Numbered from the stretch's first letter, positions 15,930 through 25,198 are shown. The stretch: 64,000 nt of DNA from Amycolatopsis sulphurea (GCF_002564045.1 NZ_PDJK01000002.1:3472001-3536000), one strand, 5' to 3'. Notes: generated by a model not told the origin, from the sequence alone. Made by a program: numbers and translations.

Positions 15930-16411
15930 CGCAGTGTCCGCCCGCCGGCGGAGTCCGGGGCCTGTCCGCGGGGCGTGGTTTGTCCGGGGGCGGGGAGCCG
16001 GGTAGATCGAGTCGCTGGGTCCGCCGGCTGAGTCCGGGGCCGGATCGACAGGGTTGGTATCGGCGGGATGTCTTGTCGGATCGCGGCGCGTGGCGAGATC
16101 CTCTCGCCGACGACAGGGACGGTGCGTGTGCCGTCCGGATTGTGCTTGCTGTGAAAGGGTTCCTTACTGTTCGCGGAGTGCGGAGTGGCCACTGTGGACA
16201 ATCGACGGCTTCCTCGCTGCGCGGGCGAGGGCGGCGGCTGGTGCCCTGTGCGGAGCGTGAGGTGCTCGCGTGGAATGACCGAAGGACCGCGATCACCGGA
16301 CGGCCGGTGGTCACCGAGGGGCCGCGATACGGAGCCAGGACCAGCCGGTGTACGCGGAGTAGCCGGCGTGATCACCCGTCCGGACCGGGTTCCGGCGATA
16401 CACTCTCCCCG
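15930..16411. other. intergenic region with a short direct repeat
   Basis: No gene is supported in these 482 bases. A direct repeat of about 20 bases with core GAGTCCGGGGCC occurs near 15950 and 16030. The end carries the start region of the TetR gene. Open frames are proline/arginine-rich shadows. Confidence 0.35.
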
Positions 16412-17101
16412 ATGACGGAGTCAGGCTTTCCGCCCCCGCCCGACGGGCGGGCGGCTCGCTGGGCAGGACAGCGGGAACGCCGGCGCCAGGAATTCGTCGA
16501 CGCCGGTCTGCGGGCGATCGCCCGGTACGGGCCGGAGGCGTCCACCGAGCAGATCGCCGACGCGGCCGGGGTCGCGCGCACCCGCGTCTACAAGCATTTC
16601 ACCGACGCGGCCGACCTGCAGCAGGCCATCGCGCGGCGGGCCGCGGAGATGATCGCCGCCGAGTTCGAGCCGCTGGCGACGGCCGCGGGCACCACGCACG
16701 AGCTGGTGCGCAGCGCGATCGGCACGCATATCGAGTGGGTCGTCCGGCACCGGGCGCTGTACCAGTATCTCGTGCGGCATTCGAGCACCGGGTCGGGCGA
16801 CGCGGTCGCCGACGTGAAGACCGTGATCGCCGGGCAGCTGGCCATCCGGCTCGACTACTACCTCGGTGTGTTCGGCGCGGACCGCCGGATCGGCGAGACC
16901 CTGGTGCACGGGCTGGTCGGATTCATCGAGGCGAGCACCGCACGCTGGCTCGACGAACCACGGGAACTCGGCCGCGGCGAACTGTGCGAGCTGCTCGCGC
17001 GCTCGGTGTGGGCGGTGCTGGACGACCTTCTGCGGGCCGGCGGGATCGTGCTGAATCCCGATTCGCCGCTGTCCGATCCGGACTTTCGCAGGCTGCGCTG
17101 A
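16412..17101 (+). CDS. TetR family transcriptional regulator
   Basis: The 229-residue protein has an N-terminal TetR helix-turn-helix (RRRQEFVDAGLRAIARYGPE, then TEQIADAAGVARTRVYKHFT) and a C-terminal ligand/dimer domain from ~residue 75 (HIEWVVRHRALYQYLVR, LVHGLVGFIEASTARWLDE). It lies between two Methyltransf_19 genes on the opposite strand, converging with the second. No operator is evident. Confidence 0.85.
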   Translation: MTESGFPPPPDGRAARWAGQRERRRQEFVDAGLRAIARYGPEASTEQIADAAGVARTRVYKHFTDAADLQQAIARRAAEMIAAEFEPLATAAGTTHELVRSAIGTHIEWVVRHRALYQYLVRHSSTGSGDAVADVKTVIAGQLAIRLDYYLGVFGADRRIGETLVHGLVGFIEASTARWLDEPRELGRGELCELLARSVWAVLDDLLRAGGIVLNPDSPLSDPDFRRLR

Positions 17102-17133
17102 ACCCGGGTGCGGCCACGCGGGGAGGGACCGGC

Positions 17134-17964
17134 TCAGGCCTTGCGCCCGACCCCGCCGGCAATGCATTCCCGGACCTGGTTGAGCGCCTGGTAGCGCGGG
17201 CCGTCCGGCCACCAGTCGTCGCACAGCGACAGACCGGGCTCGACCAGTTCGGTGCCGCCGAACATGGTGCCGATCTGCTCGTAGGTGCGAAACACCCCGC
17301 TGCCCATCGGGCTGTGCGTGAACTTCTCCTCCATCCGCCGCGCGAGCTCGCTGTGCCCGGGCGTCTGCGGGTCGAGGAAATGGGCGACCACCACGAACGA
17401 ACCGGACGGCAGTGCGTCCACAAAGGACCGCATCAGCTCGGCGTAGTCGTCGCCGAGGTAGTGGTGCAGGGTGCCGTTCTGCAGCAGCGCGATCGGCTTG
17501 GTCCAGTCCAGGAATTCCCGCGTGGCCTCGTGTCCGAGCACCTCGGCGGGGGTGAAGATGTCGGCCTCGATGAACTTGGTGTACTGATTTTCCTCCAGCA
17601 GCGCGCGCCCGTGCGCCAGCACCACCGGGTCGTTGTCCACATAGAGCACCCGGGCCTCGGGGATGATCCGCTGCACGACCTGGTGGGTGTTCTCTGCGGT
17701 GGGCAGCCCGGGGCCGCAGTCCAGGTACTGGGTGACCTGGCCCTGACTGGCCAGGAACCGGCAGGCCCGGATCAGGAAGTTGCGGTTCGCCCAGGCCAGG
17801 TCGGTCACCTCGGGAGCGACCTCGGCCACCTGCTGCAGCACCCGGCGGTCGATCTCGTAGTTGTTCGTCCCGTTCAGCGCCGCGTCGTAGACGCGCGCGA
17901 TGCTCGCCCGGGTGATGTCCACTCCGACGGGTGTGGAACCGGGCGAGGGGGTGGCCTCGGACAT
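17134..17964 (-). CDS. S-adenosylmethionine-dependent methyltransferase, Methyltransf_19 family (copy 2)
   Basis: The 276-residue protein starts MSEATPSPGSTPVGVDITRA and carries ARVYDAALNGTNNYEIDRRV, TQYLDCGPGLPTAENTHQVV (SAM motif), VLYVDNDPVV and GTLHHYLGDDYAELMRSFVD. It is full length and clearly paralogous to the protein encoded at 13695-14525. The substrate is unknown. It converges with the TetR gene, and its start lies 140 bases from furA, which is divergent. Confidence 0.85.
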   Translation of the reverse strand: MSEATPSPGSTPVGVDITRASIARVYDAALNGTNNYEIDRRVLQQVAEVAPEVTDLAWANRNFLIRACRFLASQGQVTQYLDCGPGLPTAENTHQVVQRIIPEARVLYVDNDPVVLAHGRALLEENQYTKFIEADIFTPAEVLGHEATREFLDWTKPIALLQNGTLHHYLGDDYAELMRSFVDALPSGSFVVVAHFLDPQTPGHSELARRMEEKFTHSPMGSGVFRTYEQIGTMFGGTELVEPGLSLCDDWWPDGPRYQALNQVRECIAGGVGRKA

Positions 17965-18067
17965 CTGGTGTCACCTCGATGTGTCGGGCGTCTCGTGCGG
18001 ACACTCACCGTACCGTCACCCCATCGGGTTGAGGCCGCCAGGCCGGGGCGCCGCGGCCGAAGGCCAA

Positions 18068-18089
18068 TCTTGATTGATTCCAGAAAATG
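18068..18089 (+). promoter_or_regulatory. probable FurA operator / furA-katG promoter
   Basis: An unusually AT-rich stretch, TCTTGATTGATTCCAGAAAA, lies 15-37 bases before GTG 18105. It closely resembles the conserved sequence upstream of mycobacterial furA, where it overlaps the -35 element and is bound by FurA. The assignment is by similarity recalled from mycobacteria. Confidence 0.6.
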
Positions 18090-18104
18090 CGGCACACTGC
18101 GGGT

Positions 18105-18536
18105 GTGCCGACGACTACGGACTTCGAGCGGATGCTGCGCGAGGCGGCGTTGCGGGTGACCCGGCCCCGGGTGGCCGTGCTCTCCGCCGTGCACGCCCAT
18201 TCGCATGCGGACACGGAGTCCATCATCGGTGTCGTGCGCGCGGACCTCGGTGAGGTCTCGCACCAAGCCGTCTACGACGTGCTGCGCGCGCTGACCGGCG
18301 CGGGGCTGCTGCGGCGCATCCAGCCGCCCGGTTCCCTCGCCCGGTACGAAGCACGGGTCGGGGACAATCACCACCACGTCGTCTGCCGTTCGTGCGGCGC
18401 CATCGCCGATGTCGACTGCGCCGTCGGCCCGGCTCCCTGCCTGACCCCCTCGGACGCGAACGGGTTCGTCATCGACGAGGCCGAGGTCGTCTACTGGGGT
18501 CTTTGCCCGGCCTGTGCGGCTGTTCCTGCTTCTTGA
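18105..18536 (+). CDS. furA: Fur family redox-sensing repressor
   Basis: The 143-residue protein has the Fur winged helix (TTDFERMLREAALRVTRPRV, VSHQAVYDVLRALTGAGLLR), the metal-binding HHHVVCRSCGAI and a second CPAC motif near the C-terminus for structural zinc. Its position directly before katG identifies it as FurA/CatR, the repressor that loses DNA binding upon oxidation and so derepresses katG. GTG 18105 is chosen because similarity begins at TTDFERML. The two genes are separated by 27 bases and should be co-transcribed. Confidence 0.88.
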   Translation: MPTTTDFERMLREAALRVTRPRVAVLSAVHAHSHADTESIIGVVRADLGEVSHQAVYDVLRALTGAGLLRRIQPPGSLARYEARVGDNHHHVVCRSCGAIADVDCAVGPAPCLTPSDANGFVIDEAEVVYWGLCPACAAVPAS

Positions 18537-18563
18537 GTGCCATCGATTCCCGGAAGGATTGCA

Positions 18564-20795
18564 GTGACTGAGACCCCTGACGCCGTTATCGGCGACATCA
18601 ACGAGGAGAGCGCGGGCGGGTGCCCGGTCGCGGGGGGGCGCTTCGCCCACCCGACCGAGGGGGGCGGCAACCGCGAATGGTGGCCGCGGCAGCTGAACCT
18701 GAAGATCCTGCGCAAGCACGGCGCGGCCGCCGACCCGATGGACGGCGATTTCGACTACACCAAGGAATTCCTGTCCCTCGACCTGGACGAGCTGGCCGGC
18801 GACGTGGACGCGGCGCTGACCACCTCGCAGGACTGGTGGCCCGCCGACTTCGGGCACTACGGCGGCCTGATGGTGCGGATGGCCTGGCACAGCGCCGGTA
18901 CCTACCGGATCGACGACGGCCGCGGCGGGGCGGGCGCGGGCATGCAGCGGTTCGCGCCGCTGAACAGCTGGCCGGACAACGTGAACCTGGACAAGGCGCG
19001 CCGGTTGCTGTGGCCGGTCAAGAAGAAGTACGGCCGCAAGATCTCGTGGGCCGACCTGATGATCTTCGCCGGCAACCGCGCGCTGGAGACGATGGGCTTC
19101 ACCACCTTCGGCTTCGCCGGTGGCCGCGCGGACGTGTGGGAGCCGGACGAGGACGTCTACTGGGGCCCGGAGCGCACCTGGCTCGGCGACGAGCGCTACA
19201 CCGGTGACCGCGATCTGGAGAAGCCGCTGGCCGCGGTCCAGATGGGCCTGATCTACGTGAACCCGGAAGGCCCGAACGGCAATCCGGACCCGCTGGCCGC
19301 CGCGCGCGACATCCGCGAGACCTTCGGCCGGATGGCGATGAACGACGAGGAGACCGTCGCGCTCATCGCCGGTGGGCACAGCTTCGGCAAGACCCACGGT
19401 GCCGCACCGGATTCCGACGTCGGCCCGGAGCCGGAGGGCGCGCCGCTGGAGGAGCAGGGCCTCGGCTGGAAGAACGGCTTCGGCAGCGGCAAGGGCCGGG
19501 ACACCATCGGCAGTGGCCTGGAGGTCACCTGGACGCCGACCCCGGTGCAGTGGAGCAACTGGTTCTTCCACAACCTGTTCGAGTACGAGTGGGAGCTGGT
19601 CAAGAGCCCGGCGGGGGCGCATCAGTGGACGCCCAAGGACGGCAAGGGGCGCAACACCGTGCCGGACCCGGAGGACGGCAAGCTCAACCGGACTCCCGGC
19701 ATGCTGACCACCGACCTCGCGCTGCGTTTCGACCCGGTCTACGGGGAGATCTCGAGGCGGTTCTACGAGAACCCGGACCAGTTCGCGGACGCGTTCGCGC
19801 GGGCCTGGTTCAAGCTGACCCACCGCGACATGGGCCCGATCCAGCGCTACCTCGGCCCGCTGGTGCCGCAGGAAGAGCTGATCTGGCAGGACCGCGTGCC
19901 CGCCGTGGACCACGAGCTGGTCGGCGACGCGGACGTGGCCGACCTCAAGGCGAAGCTTCTCGGCTCAGGCCTGACCGTGGCGCAGCTGGTGTCCACGGCC
20001 TGGGCGTCCGCGTCGAGCTTCCGCGGCAGTGACAAGCGCGGTGGCGCGAACGGTGCGCGCATCCGGCTTGAGCCGCAGCGTGGCTGGGAGGTCAACGAGC
20101 CGGACCAGCTGGCGCAGGTGCTGCGCACACTCGAAGGCGTCCAGGAATCCTTCAACAGCGCGCAGAGCGGTGGCAAGAAGGTCTCGCTGGCCGACCTGAT
20201 CGTGCTCGGCGGGGTGGCCGCGGTGGAGAAGGCCGCCAAGGACGCCGGCGTCGAGGTGCAGGTGCCGTTCTCCGCGGGCCGCACCGACGCTTCGCAGGAG
20301 CAGACCGACATCGATTCGTTCGCTCCGCTGGAGCCGGTCGCCGACGGGTTCCGCAACTACCGCGGCAAGGGCGGCGAGCTGCCCGCGGAGTTCCTGCTGG
20401 TCGATCGGGCCAACCTGCTGAACCTGACCGCGCCGGAGCTGACCGTGCTGGTCGGCGGCCTGCGTGTGCTGGGTGCGAACTACCAGCAGCGTGCGCACGG
20501 CGTGTTCACCGAGAACCCGGGCCGGCTGACCAACGACTTCTTCGCGAACCTGCTCGACCAGGGCACGCAGTGGCAGCCGGCGGCCGGGGACGGCGAGACC
20601 TTCGAGGGCCGCGACCGGGCCACCGGTGAGGTCAAGTGGACCGGCACCCGGGTCGACCTGATCTTCGGGTCGAACTCCGAGCTGCGCGCCGTCGCCGAGG
20701 TCTACGCGAGCGACGACGCCAAGGAGAAGTTCGTGCGGGACTTCGTGTCCGCCTGGCACAAGGTGATGAACGCGGACCGGTTCGACCTGGTCTGA
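18564..20795 (+). CDS. katG: catalase-peroxidase
   Basis: The 743-residue protein is a full-length, two-domain haem catalase-peroxidase. The distal site is MVRMAWHSAGTYR and the adduct tyrosine is in MGLIYVNPEGPNG. The adduct methionine is in RMAMNDEETVAL and the proximal histidine in AGGHSFGKTHG. It removes hydrogen peroxide, and in mycobacteria it activates isoniazid. GTG 18564 is preferred because AAGGA lies 8 bases upstream; the frame extends to 18537 without support. A nested palindrome 42 bases after the stop (20837-20884) may terminate the operon. Confidence 0.95.
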   Translation: MTETPDAVIGDINEESAGGCPVAGGRFAHPTEGGGNREWWPRQLNLKILRKHGAAADPMDGDFDYTKEFLSLDLDELAGDVDAALTTSQDWWPADFGHYGGLMVRMAWHSAGTYRIDDGRGGAGAGMQRFAPLNSWPDNVNLDKARRLLWPVKKKYGRKISWADLMIFAGNRALETMGFTTFGFAGGRADVWEPDEDVYWGPERTWLGDERYTGDRDLEKPLAAVQMGLIYVNPEGPNGNPDPLAAARDIRETFGRMAMNDEETVALIAGGHSFGKTHGAAPDSDVGPEPEGAPLEEQGLGWKNGFGSGKGRDTIGSGLEVTWTPTPVQWSNWFFHNLFEYEWELVKSPAGAHQWTPKDGKGRNTVPDPEDGKLNRTPGMLTTDLALRFDPVYGEISRRFYENPDQFADAFARAWFKLTHRDMGPIQRYLGPLVPQEELIWQDRVPAVDHELVGDADVADLKAKLLGSGLTVAQLVSTAWASASSFRGSDKRGGANGARIRLEPQRGWEVNEPDQLAQVLRTLEGVQESFNSAQSGGKKVSLADLIVLGGVAAVEKAAKDAGVEVQVPFSAGRTDASQEQTDIDSFAPLEPVADGFRNYRGKGGELPAEFLLVDRANLLNLTAPELTVLVGGLRVLGANYQQRAHGVFTENPGRLTNDFFANLLDQGTQWQPAAGDGETFEGRDRATGEVKWTGTRVDLIFGSNSELRAVAEVYASDDAKEKFVRDFVSAWHKVMNADRFDLV

Positions 20796-20836
20796 TTCGT
20801 CCACTGAGGACGGCCCCGGCCGGATTGGTGAAGGTC

Positions 20837-20884
20837 GTAAAGGGGCCCTTCACGGACTCTGAGTCCGTGAAGGGCCCCTTCACA
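20837..20884. repeat. solo nested palindrome between katG and a converging gene
   Basis: The same GTGAAGGGGCCC-type double palindrome found inside the CAGGG elements occurs here alone, without the CCGGCAAAGT ends. It lies between two converging genes (katG and the truncated AAA gene), where it would form a very stable hairpin in either transcript and could act as a bidirectional terminator. It reaches into the last bases of the truncated gene. Confidence 0.7.
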
Positions 20885-22123
20885 GCGTTGTTGGGCGTGT
20901 CGCGGCGGAGCGGGTGTCCGGTTCAGCCGGGGGCGATCCGGTACCCGTACCCTCGTCGATGAACAGCACCCCGCCGAGGCATTCCTCGAACACCACGGAC
21001 GTCTTCTCCGCGATGTGCCCGATGTACTGCCCGACGAGATCTCGGCGGGAGACCTCGCGGAATTGCCCGCCGGTGAGCACCCCGAGTTCGGCCAGCAAAC
21101 TGCCGTAAGTCCGGGCCACGGTCGTCTTCCCGGTACCGGGGGCACCGGTGAAGATCAGGTGGTGGCTGACCGCGCCGACGGCGAGCCCGGCGTTGCGCCG
21201 CCATTCGTCCACCTGGATTTCGTCCACGACGGCGCGTACTTCGGCCTTGACCCCGCGCAGGCCGACCATTCCGTCCAGCTGGGTGAGCAGTCCGTCCAAG
21301 CCCTTGGCCGCAATGCCGGACGCGGATTCGATGACGGACGGAGCCGCGCCTTCGGCGAGTTCGATCGACGGCTCCTCGGTGTTCTCCAGCCGGCACGCCT
21401 CGACCAGTCCGGTGCAGTCGCCGCCGAAGGAGATCCCGGCGCCGGTCACGTCGTGCACGGCGGTCCGCCGGATCGTCGGCACGCTGCGGTGCGCGACCGC
21501 GATCCCCGGCCCGTTGGTGCGGGACACGTCGCAGCCTTCGATCACCGGGCGCGCGTAGTGGTAGATGTAGATCCCCCGGTATCCGCAACCGGCGATGGTG
21601 CAACCGGCCACCGCCGGATCGGCGCCGAGGCCGATCACCAGCCCGTCCCCCGGTGATGTCACGGATTTCGCAGTTTTCCACCCGGCCGGAAGAGCTTTCC
21701 ACCACCACGCCCGGTTCGGCACCGCTGATCGTGCAGCGGCTGAGGGTGAAGCGGTGGCAGCCCCGCACGCTGACCGCGGGCCGCCGCCCGCGGTCAGCGT
21801 GCAGCGTTCCAAGGTCAGTTCGGCGTCCTTGGCGTGCACTGCGGTACCGGCGGCGTCCACCTCGATTCCTTGCGGGGCAAGGGAACCCGCGCGGACGTGG
21901 AGTGCGGTCCACGCCGCGCCGGTACAGTCCAGCCGCACGGTCGCGCCGGGTGCGGCACGCAGCGTCAGGCTGCGCCCGACGAGGTCGAACGTCTCCTCAT
22001 AACGACCGTCCGTCACGGAGATCGTGGCTCCGTCCGGAGCTTCCGCACTGCGTCGCCGATCGTCGGGTACGCGCCCTGCTGTCCGGGCGCTACCAGCAGA
22101 GTCCGGGAACCCGCGGTGGTCAT
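20880..22123 (-). pseudogene. beta-helix repeat / AAA ATPase fusion (SpoVK/CbbX-like), frameshifted and truncated
   Basis: ATG 22123 overlaps the stop of the LuxR gene (TGATG) and starts MTTAGSRTLLVAPGQQGAYP. The next segment APDGATISVTDGRYEET is in another frame (break near 22055). Right-handed beta-helix repeats follow, interrupted near 21776 and 21657 by two compensating 1-base shifts. The AAA domain is in frame with Walker A GAPGTGKTTVA and Walker B GGVLFIDE, but all sequence after Walker B is lost: about 20 unrelated residues end at 20880, next to the palindrome. Such fusions occur beside actinobacterial ESX loci (EccA-like role). Three indels plus a missing sensor/lid region mean it is not functional. 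Confidence 0.75.
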
Positions 22124-22771
22124 CAGCCCGCCCGCTCGTTCAGCCAGCCGCGGTCGGCGGCCTTGGCGCCGGCCTGGAACCGGCTGCGCGCGCCCAGCCT
22201 GTTCATCACGTCGGCGACTGTTCGCCGCACGGTCCGTACCGAAATGCCCAGCTTCACCGCGGCGGCCGCGTCGGTGCAGCCCGCGGACAGCAGTTTGAGC
22301 AGTTCCCGTTCCCGCTGGTCGCTCTCGGCGTCTTCGGCGGCCGATTGCAGGGGCACGGCGGTGGGCCACACCCGTTCGAACAGCTCCACCACGGACGTCA
22401 CGACGCCGGGCAGGTGGAACGCCGCCATGCCGGAAACCCCTGCGGGCAAGACGACCGCGGTGCCGTCGATGACGAGTGCGTCCAGCGGCACCCGCGGGAT
22501 CGTGCGGGTGGAGGCGCCGGCCAGGCTCAGCTCGGCGAGCCGCGTGGACAGCCGGCGCGGTCCGCGCGGCGTCCGGCGCGAGCACGCGGTAGCGCACGCC
22601 GCGGCGCAGATTGTCCTGATCACCAGGCCGGACCAGCCCGATCGGGTCCGGGACGAGCGCGGACTGCGTGCTCATCACGAGGACCTCGAACGAGGCGTGG
22701 GAGAGCAGTTCGGCCACGGCGTTCGCGGGCGTGCCGGAAAGCGGGCGGGGCTGGTCGAATGCGAGGGTCAT
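22123..22771 (-). pseudogene. LuxR-type regulator of the ESX locus, frameshifted
   Basis: ATG 22771 begins MTLAFDQPRPLSGTPANAVA, FEVLVMSTQSALVPD and RGVRYRVLAPDAA; then the frame changes near 22560. The continuation STRLAELSLAGASTRTIPRV, LDALVIDGTAVVLPAG and the C-terminal HTH (DAAAAVKLGISVRTVRRTVA) lie one base off. The combined ~215-residue protein has the layout of LuxR-like regulators with a phospholipase D-like N-terminal region that adjoin such loci. The start overlaps the stop of the upstream gene (ATGA), and the end overlaps the AAA gene (TGATG), showing tight operon organisation. Confidence 0.7.
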
Positions 22772-23070
22772 CGCGGAAAACCTCCGATCGGGAGCGACGT
22801 GGCCACTGCGGGGAAGTGGTCGCCGTCGAGACGGGACAGCCGGACTCCGGCGGGGACGAGGGAGCGGCCGAGCCGGGCGGCGGTCGCGTCGACCGCCGCC
22901 ACGGTGGTGGCGGCGAGCCGGAGCACGCCGGACCGGTTGCCGGACAGGGCAGTGCTGGGCCGGGCAGTGCCGGAAAGGTTGACGCTGACCGCGGCGGAGG
23001 TTCGCTTCCCTTTGCTGGAGCGGGATTTCGAGGCAGTTGTGAGTACGGTGTGGGCGAGTCTCTGATCAGC
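22768..23070 (-). CDS. hypothetical ESX-operon protein without a visible start codon
   Basis: A frame of ~100 codons reads ADQRLAHTVLTTASKSRSSK, VSVNLSGTARPSTALSGN, GVLRLAATTVAAVDATAARL and ends LPIGGFPR. Its stop overlaps the ATG of the LuxR gene (ATGA), which supports genuine translation in the past. No ATG, GTG or TTG is present in frame near its beginning, which overlaps the 3' end of the YbaB-like gene. Either the start was lost or an indel moved it. I do not recognise the family. Confidence 0.4.
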   Translation of the reverse strand, partial: ADQRLAHTVLTTASKSRSSKGKRTSAAVSVNLSGTARPSTALSGNRSGVLRLAATTVAAVDATAARLGRSLVPAGVRLSRLDGDHFPAVATSLPIGGFPR

Positions 23071-23344
23071 GAGAAAACAGCTCGCCTGCGATGCGTTCGA
23101 TCTCGGCCCGTGCGGCTTCGGCGGCGGCGTGCACGGTCATGGCGATGGTCGCGGCGAGTGCGCGGGAGTCGGTGGCGCGGTAGATCCGCCGGTCGAGTTC
23201 GAGTTCGAGCAGACGGCCGTGTGCGTCGGTGGTGGCGCGGACGAGGCCGCCCGGGGAATCCGCGGTGGCTTCGATGCCGGTGAGGGTTTTGCGAAAGCCG
23301 CGCAGTGCGGAAGCGAATTCGCGGTACTGAATCTGTCCGTCCAC
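23066..23344 (-). CDS. YbaB/EbfC-like small protein
   Basis: GTG 23344 has GAGGAG 8 bases upstream. The 92-residue product (VDGQIQYREFASALRGFRKT, SPGGLVRATTDAHGRLLELE, then a long Ala/Glu helix) follows the YbaB/EbfC pattern of a central strand-turn (G.V.a..d..G.l..l.l) flanked by helices. Members beside ESX loci are probably accessory DNA-binding or chaperone-like proteins. It is divergent from the mycosin gene, with 120 bases between. The frame is intact. Confidence 0.65.
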   Translation of the reverse strand: MDGQIQYREFASALRGFRKTLTGIEATADSPGGLVRATTDAHGRLLELELDRRIYRATDSRALAATIAMTVHAAAEAARAEIERIAGELFSR

Positions 23345-23464
23345 AGTGGTCTCCTCGATTCGGTATCGCCAATTTTCTCCACTGTGGAACGGATCCGGGA
23401 CACGGTGACCGCTTCCGGTCAGCTGCCGCCGAAGTGGCTGGAAGACAGGGAGCATGGCCACACC

Positions 23465-24760
23465 ATGAAACGATTCGCCGCCCTGCTCGCGCTCGTCCTG
23501 GCGTTGCTGGTTGTGGTGCCGCCGCTCGCTGAAGGTGCGCCGCCCGCGGGTGCGTGCACCAGCGCAGAGCCGGCGCACTCGACGATCGTCCAGGAACCGT
23601 GGGCATAGCAGCTGCTCGATCCGAAGCGGGTGTGGCCGCACAGCGCTGGCGCCGGTGTGCTGGTCGCGGTGGTGGATTCCGGCGTCGACTCGGATCATTC
23701 GCAGCTGAGCGCGCCGGGCAAAGTGCTGCCGGGCCGTGACTTCTTCTACGCCGGCGACCTGCCCGGCGATTACGACTGCGTGTCGCACGGAACGGCGGTC
23801 GCCTCCATCATCGCGGCCGATCCGGTTTCCGGAGCCGGGTTCGCCGGAATCGCGCCGGGCGCGCGGATTCTGCCGGTGCGGGTCACCGACCGTTCGCTCA
23901 ACGACGGTGGCCGGCCACAGCCGATCGATCCCGAGGCGGTTCGTCGCGGTATCCGTTACGCCGCGGACGAGGGCGCGAAGGTGATCAACCTGTCGCTGTC
24001 GGGATACCGGGACCTGCCCGCGATCCGGGACGCCGTCGCGTACGCGCAGGCCAGGGACGCGCTGATCGTCGCCGCAGTCGGGAATCGGCGGCAGAACGCA
24101 GCCGGTACGGCTTCGTTCCCGGCTGGGTATCCCGGGGTGCTCGGCGTCGGTTCGCTCGACATCTCCGGCGTGCGCGACGACAGTTCGCAGATCGGTGACT
24201 ATGTCGATCTGATGGCACCAGGCAAGAGCGTGGTCGGCGCGACCCGGGCCGGTGGGCACGACTACTGGGAGGGCACCAGCTTCGCGACCCCGTTCGTCGC
24301 GGGCACGGCCGCACTCGTCCGGGCCGCTTGGCCGTCGTTGAACGCGGAACAGGTCGCGCAACGGCTGATCGCCACCGCCGGCATGACCCGGGGCGGCGCG
24401 GGCAGCCCCGCCTACGGCGCGGGTGTAGTCGACCCGTACCGCGCGGTGACCGAAGGGCTCTCCGGTGCGCCCGCGGTACTCCCTGCGGTGCCTCCGCAAG
24501 CCGTGGATCTCGCTGCGGAACGTGCGCACACCTGGTGGGAACGCACTGGTGCTTCGGCGAAACACGTTGCCGCTGCGTTGGTTCTGGCGATCCTGCTCGC
24601 TGGGCTCGCTGGGCTCGCTGCTGCGGTCACCACACGTGGCCGGCGGCGCGGCTGGCGGGCCGGACGGTCTGCCGCCAAGCCCAGGGTCGTCACCCGCGAG
24701 GAACCGCCCGAGGAGATGTTCCTGTTCCCGCCGCCCGCAATCGAGCGCCCGCGGCCTTGA
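23465..24760 (+). pseudogene. mycP: mycosin (type VII secretion S8 protease) with internal amber codon
   Basis: ATG 23465 opens a 431-codon mycosin frame. It has a signal peptide (RFAALLALVLALLVVVPPLA), then the catalytic Asp in VVDSGVDSDHS, His in SHGTAVASIIA and Ser in GTSFATPFVAG. A C-terminal transmembrane helix (AAALVLAILLAGLAGLAAAV) is followed by a cytosolic tail. At codon 48 a TAG (23606-23608) interrupts VQEPWA-QLLDPKRVWP; intact mycosins have a glutamine-rich segment here, so this looks like CAG to TAG. Restart after the amber would lose the signal peptide. MycP is required for ESX secretion and complex stability. Confidence 0.85.
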
Positions 24761-24789
24761 CCGGCTCGTTGTGATCAGTTGGAGGAACC

Positions 24790-25198
24790 ATGAGACACCG
24801 GCTCGCCGGAGTGCTGCTGTTGCCGGCCGTGGCCGGGTGTCCGGCGGAACCGCCCGGCTCGCCGCCGGTCACGCTGCCCGAATCGTCGTCGTTCCACTCG
24901 ATGTTCTCCAGCAGCCCGGCGCCGTCGACCACCGTCGCGGACGGCCGGAACGTCGCCGCCTGCAGCGACGGTTCGTGCGAAATACTCGTCAGCACCGGCA
25001 CCCGGGTGGCCTTCACCGCCTCGAACGGCCCCGCCACCCTGGTGGTCACGCGGATCGCCCCCGGACGGCGCGGCCTTATCACTGCTCGGCGGTTTCGAAG
25101 GCACTATCGAACCTACTGCGGGACAACTCGACGACGTGCGGTTCGCCATCACCTCGGACCACGAAGGCCGCGGGGTACTCCGGCTGACCCGGGGCTAG
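24790..25198 (+). pseudogene. small lipoprotein of the ESX locus, frameshifted
   Basis: ATG 24790 follows GGAGG and encodes a lipoprotein signal (MRHRLAGVLLLPAVAGC), a Ser/Pro-rich linker and a beta-rich core (VAACSDGSCEILVSTGTRVA). After TRIAP near 25055 the sensible continuation DGAALSLLGGFEGTIEPTAG, LDDVRFAITSDHEGRGVLRL is one base out of frame, following a CCCCCGG tract, and ends at TAG 25198. One base too many in the tract explains it, whether a real mutation or a sequence error. It lies 29 bases after the mycosin gene in the same direction. Confidence 0.65.

Noticed and set aside
14627..16375. A 582-codon minus-strand frame ending in the DUF5997 sequence
   Set aside because: Only the last 125 codons (from ATG 15004) match a protein family; the rest is antisense of the LysR-domain gene and intergenic DNA.
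23606..23608. Programmed amber readthrough or pyrrolysine in mycosin
   Set aside because: No pyl genes or stimulatory structure are seen, mycosins do not use it, and adjacent genes also carry inactivating changes.
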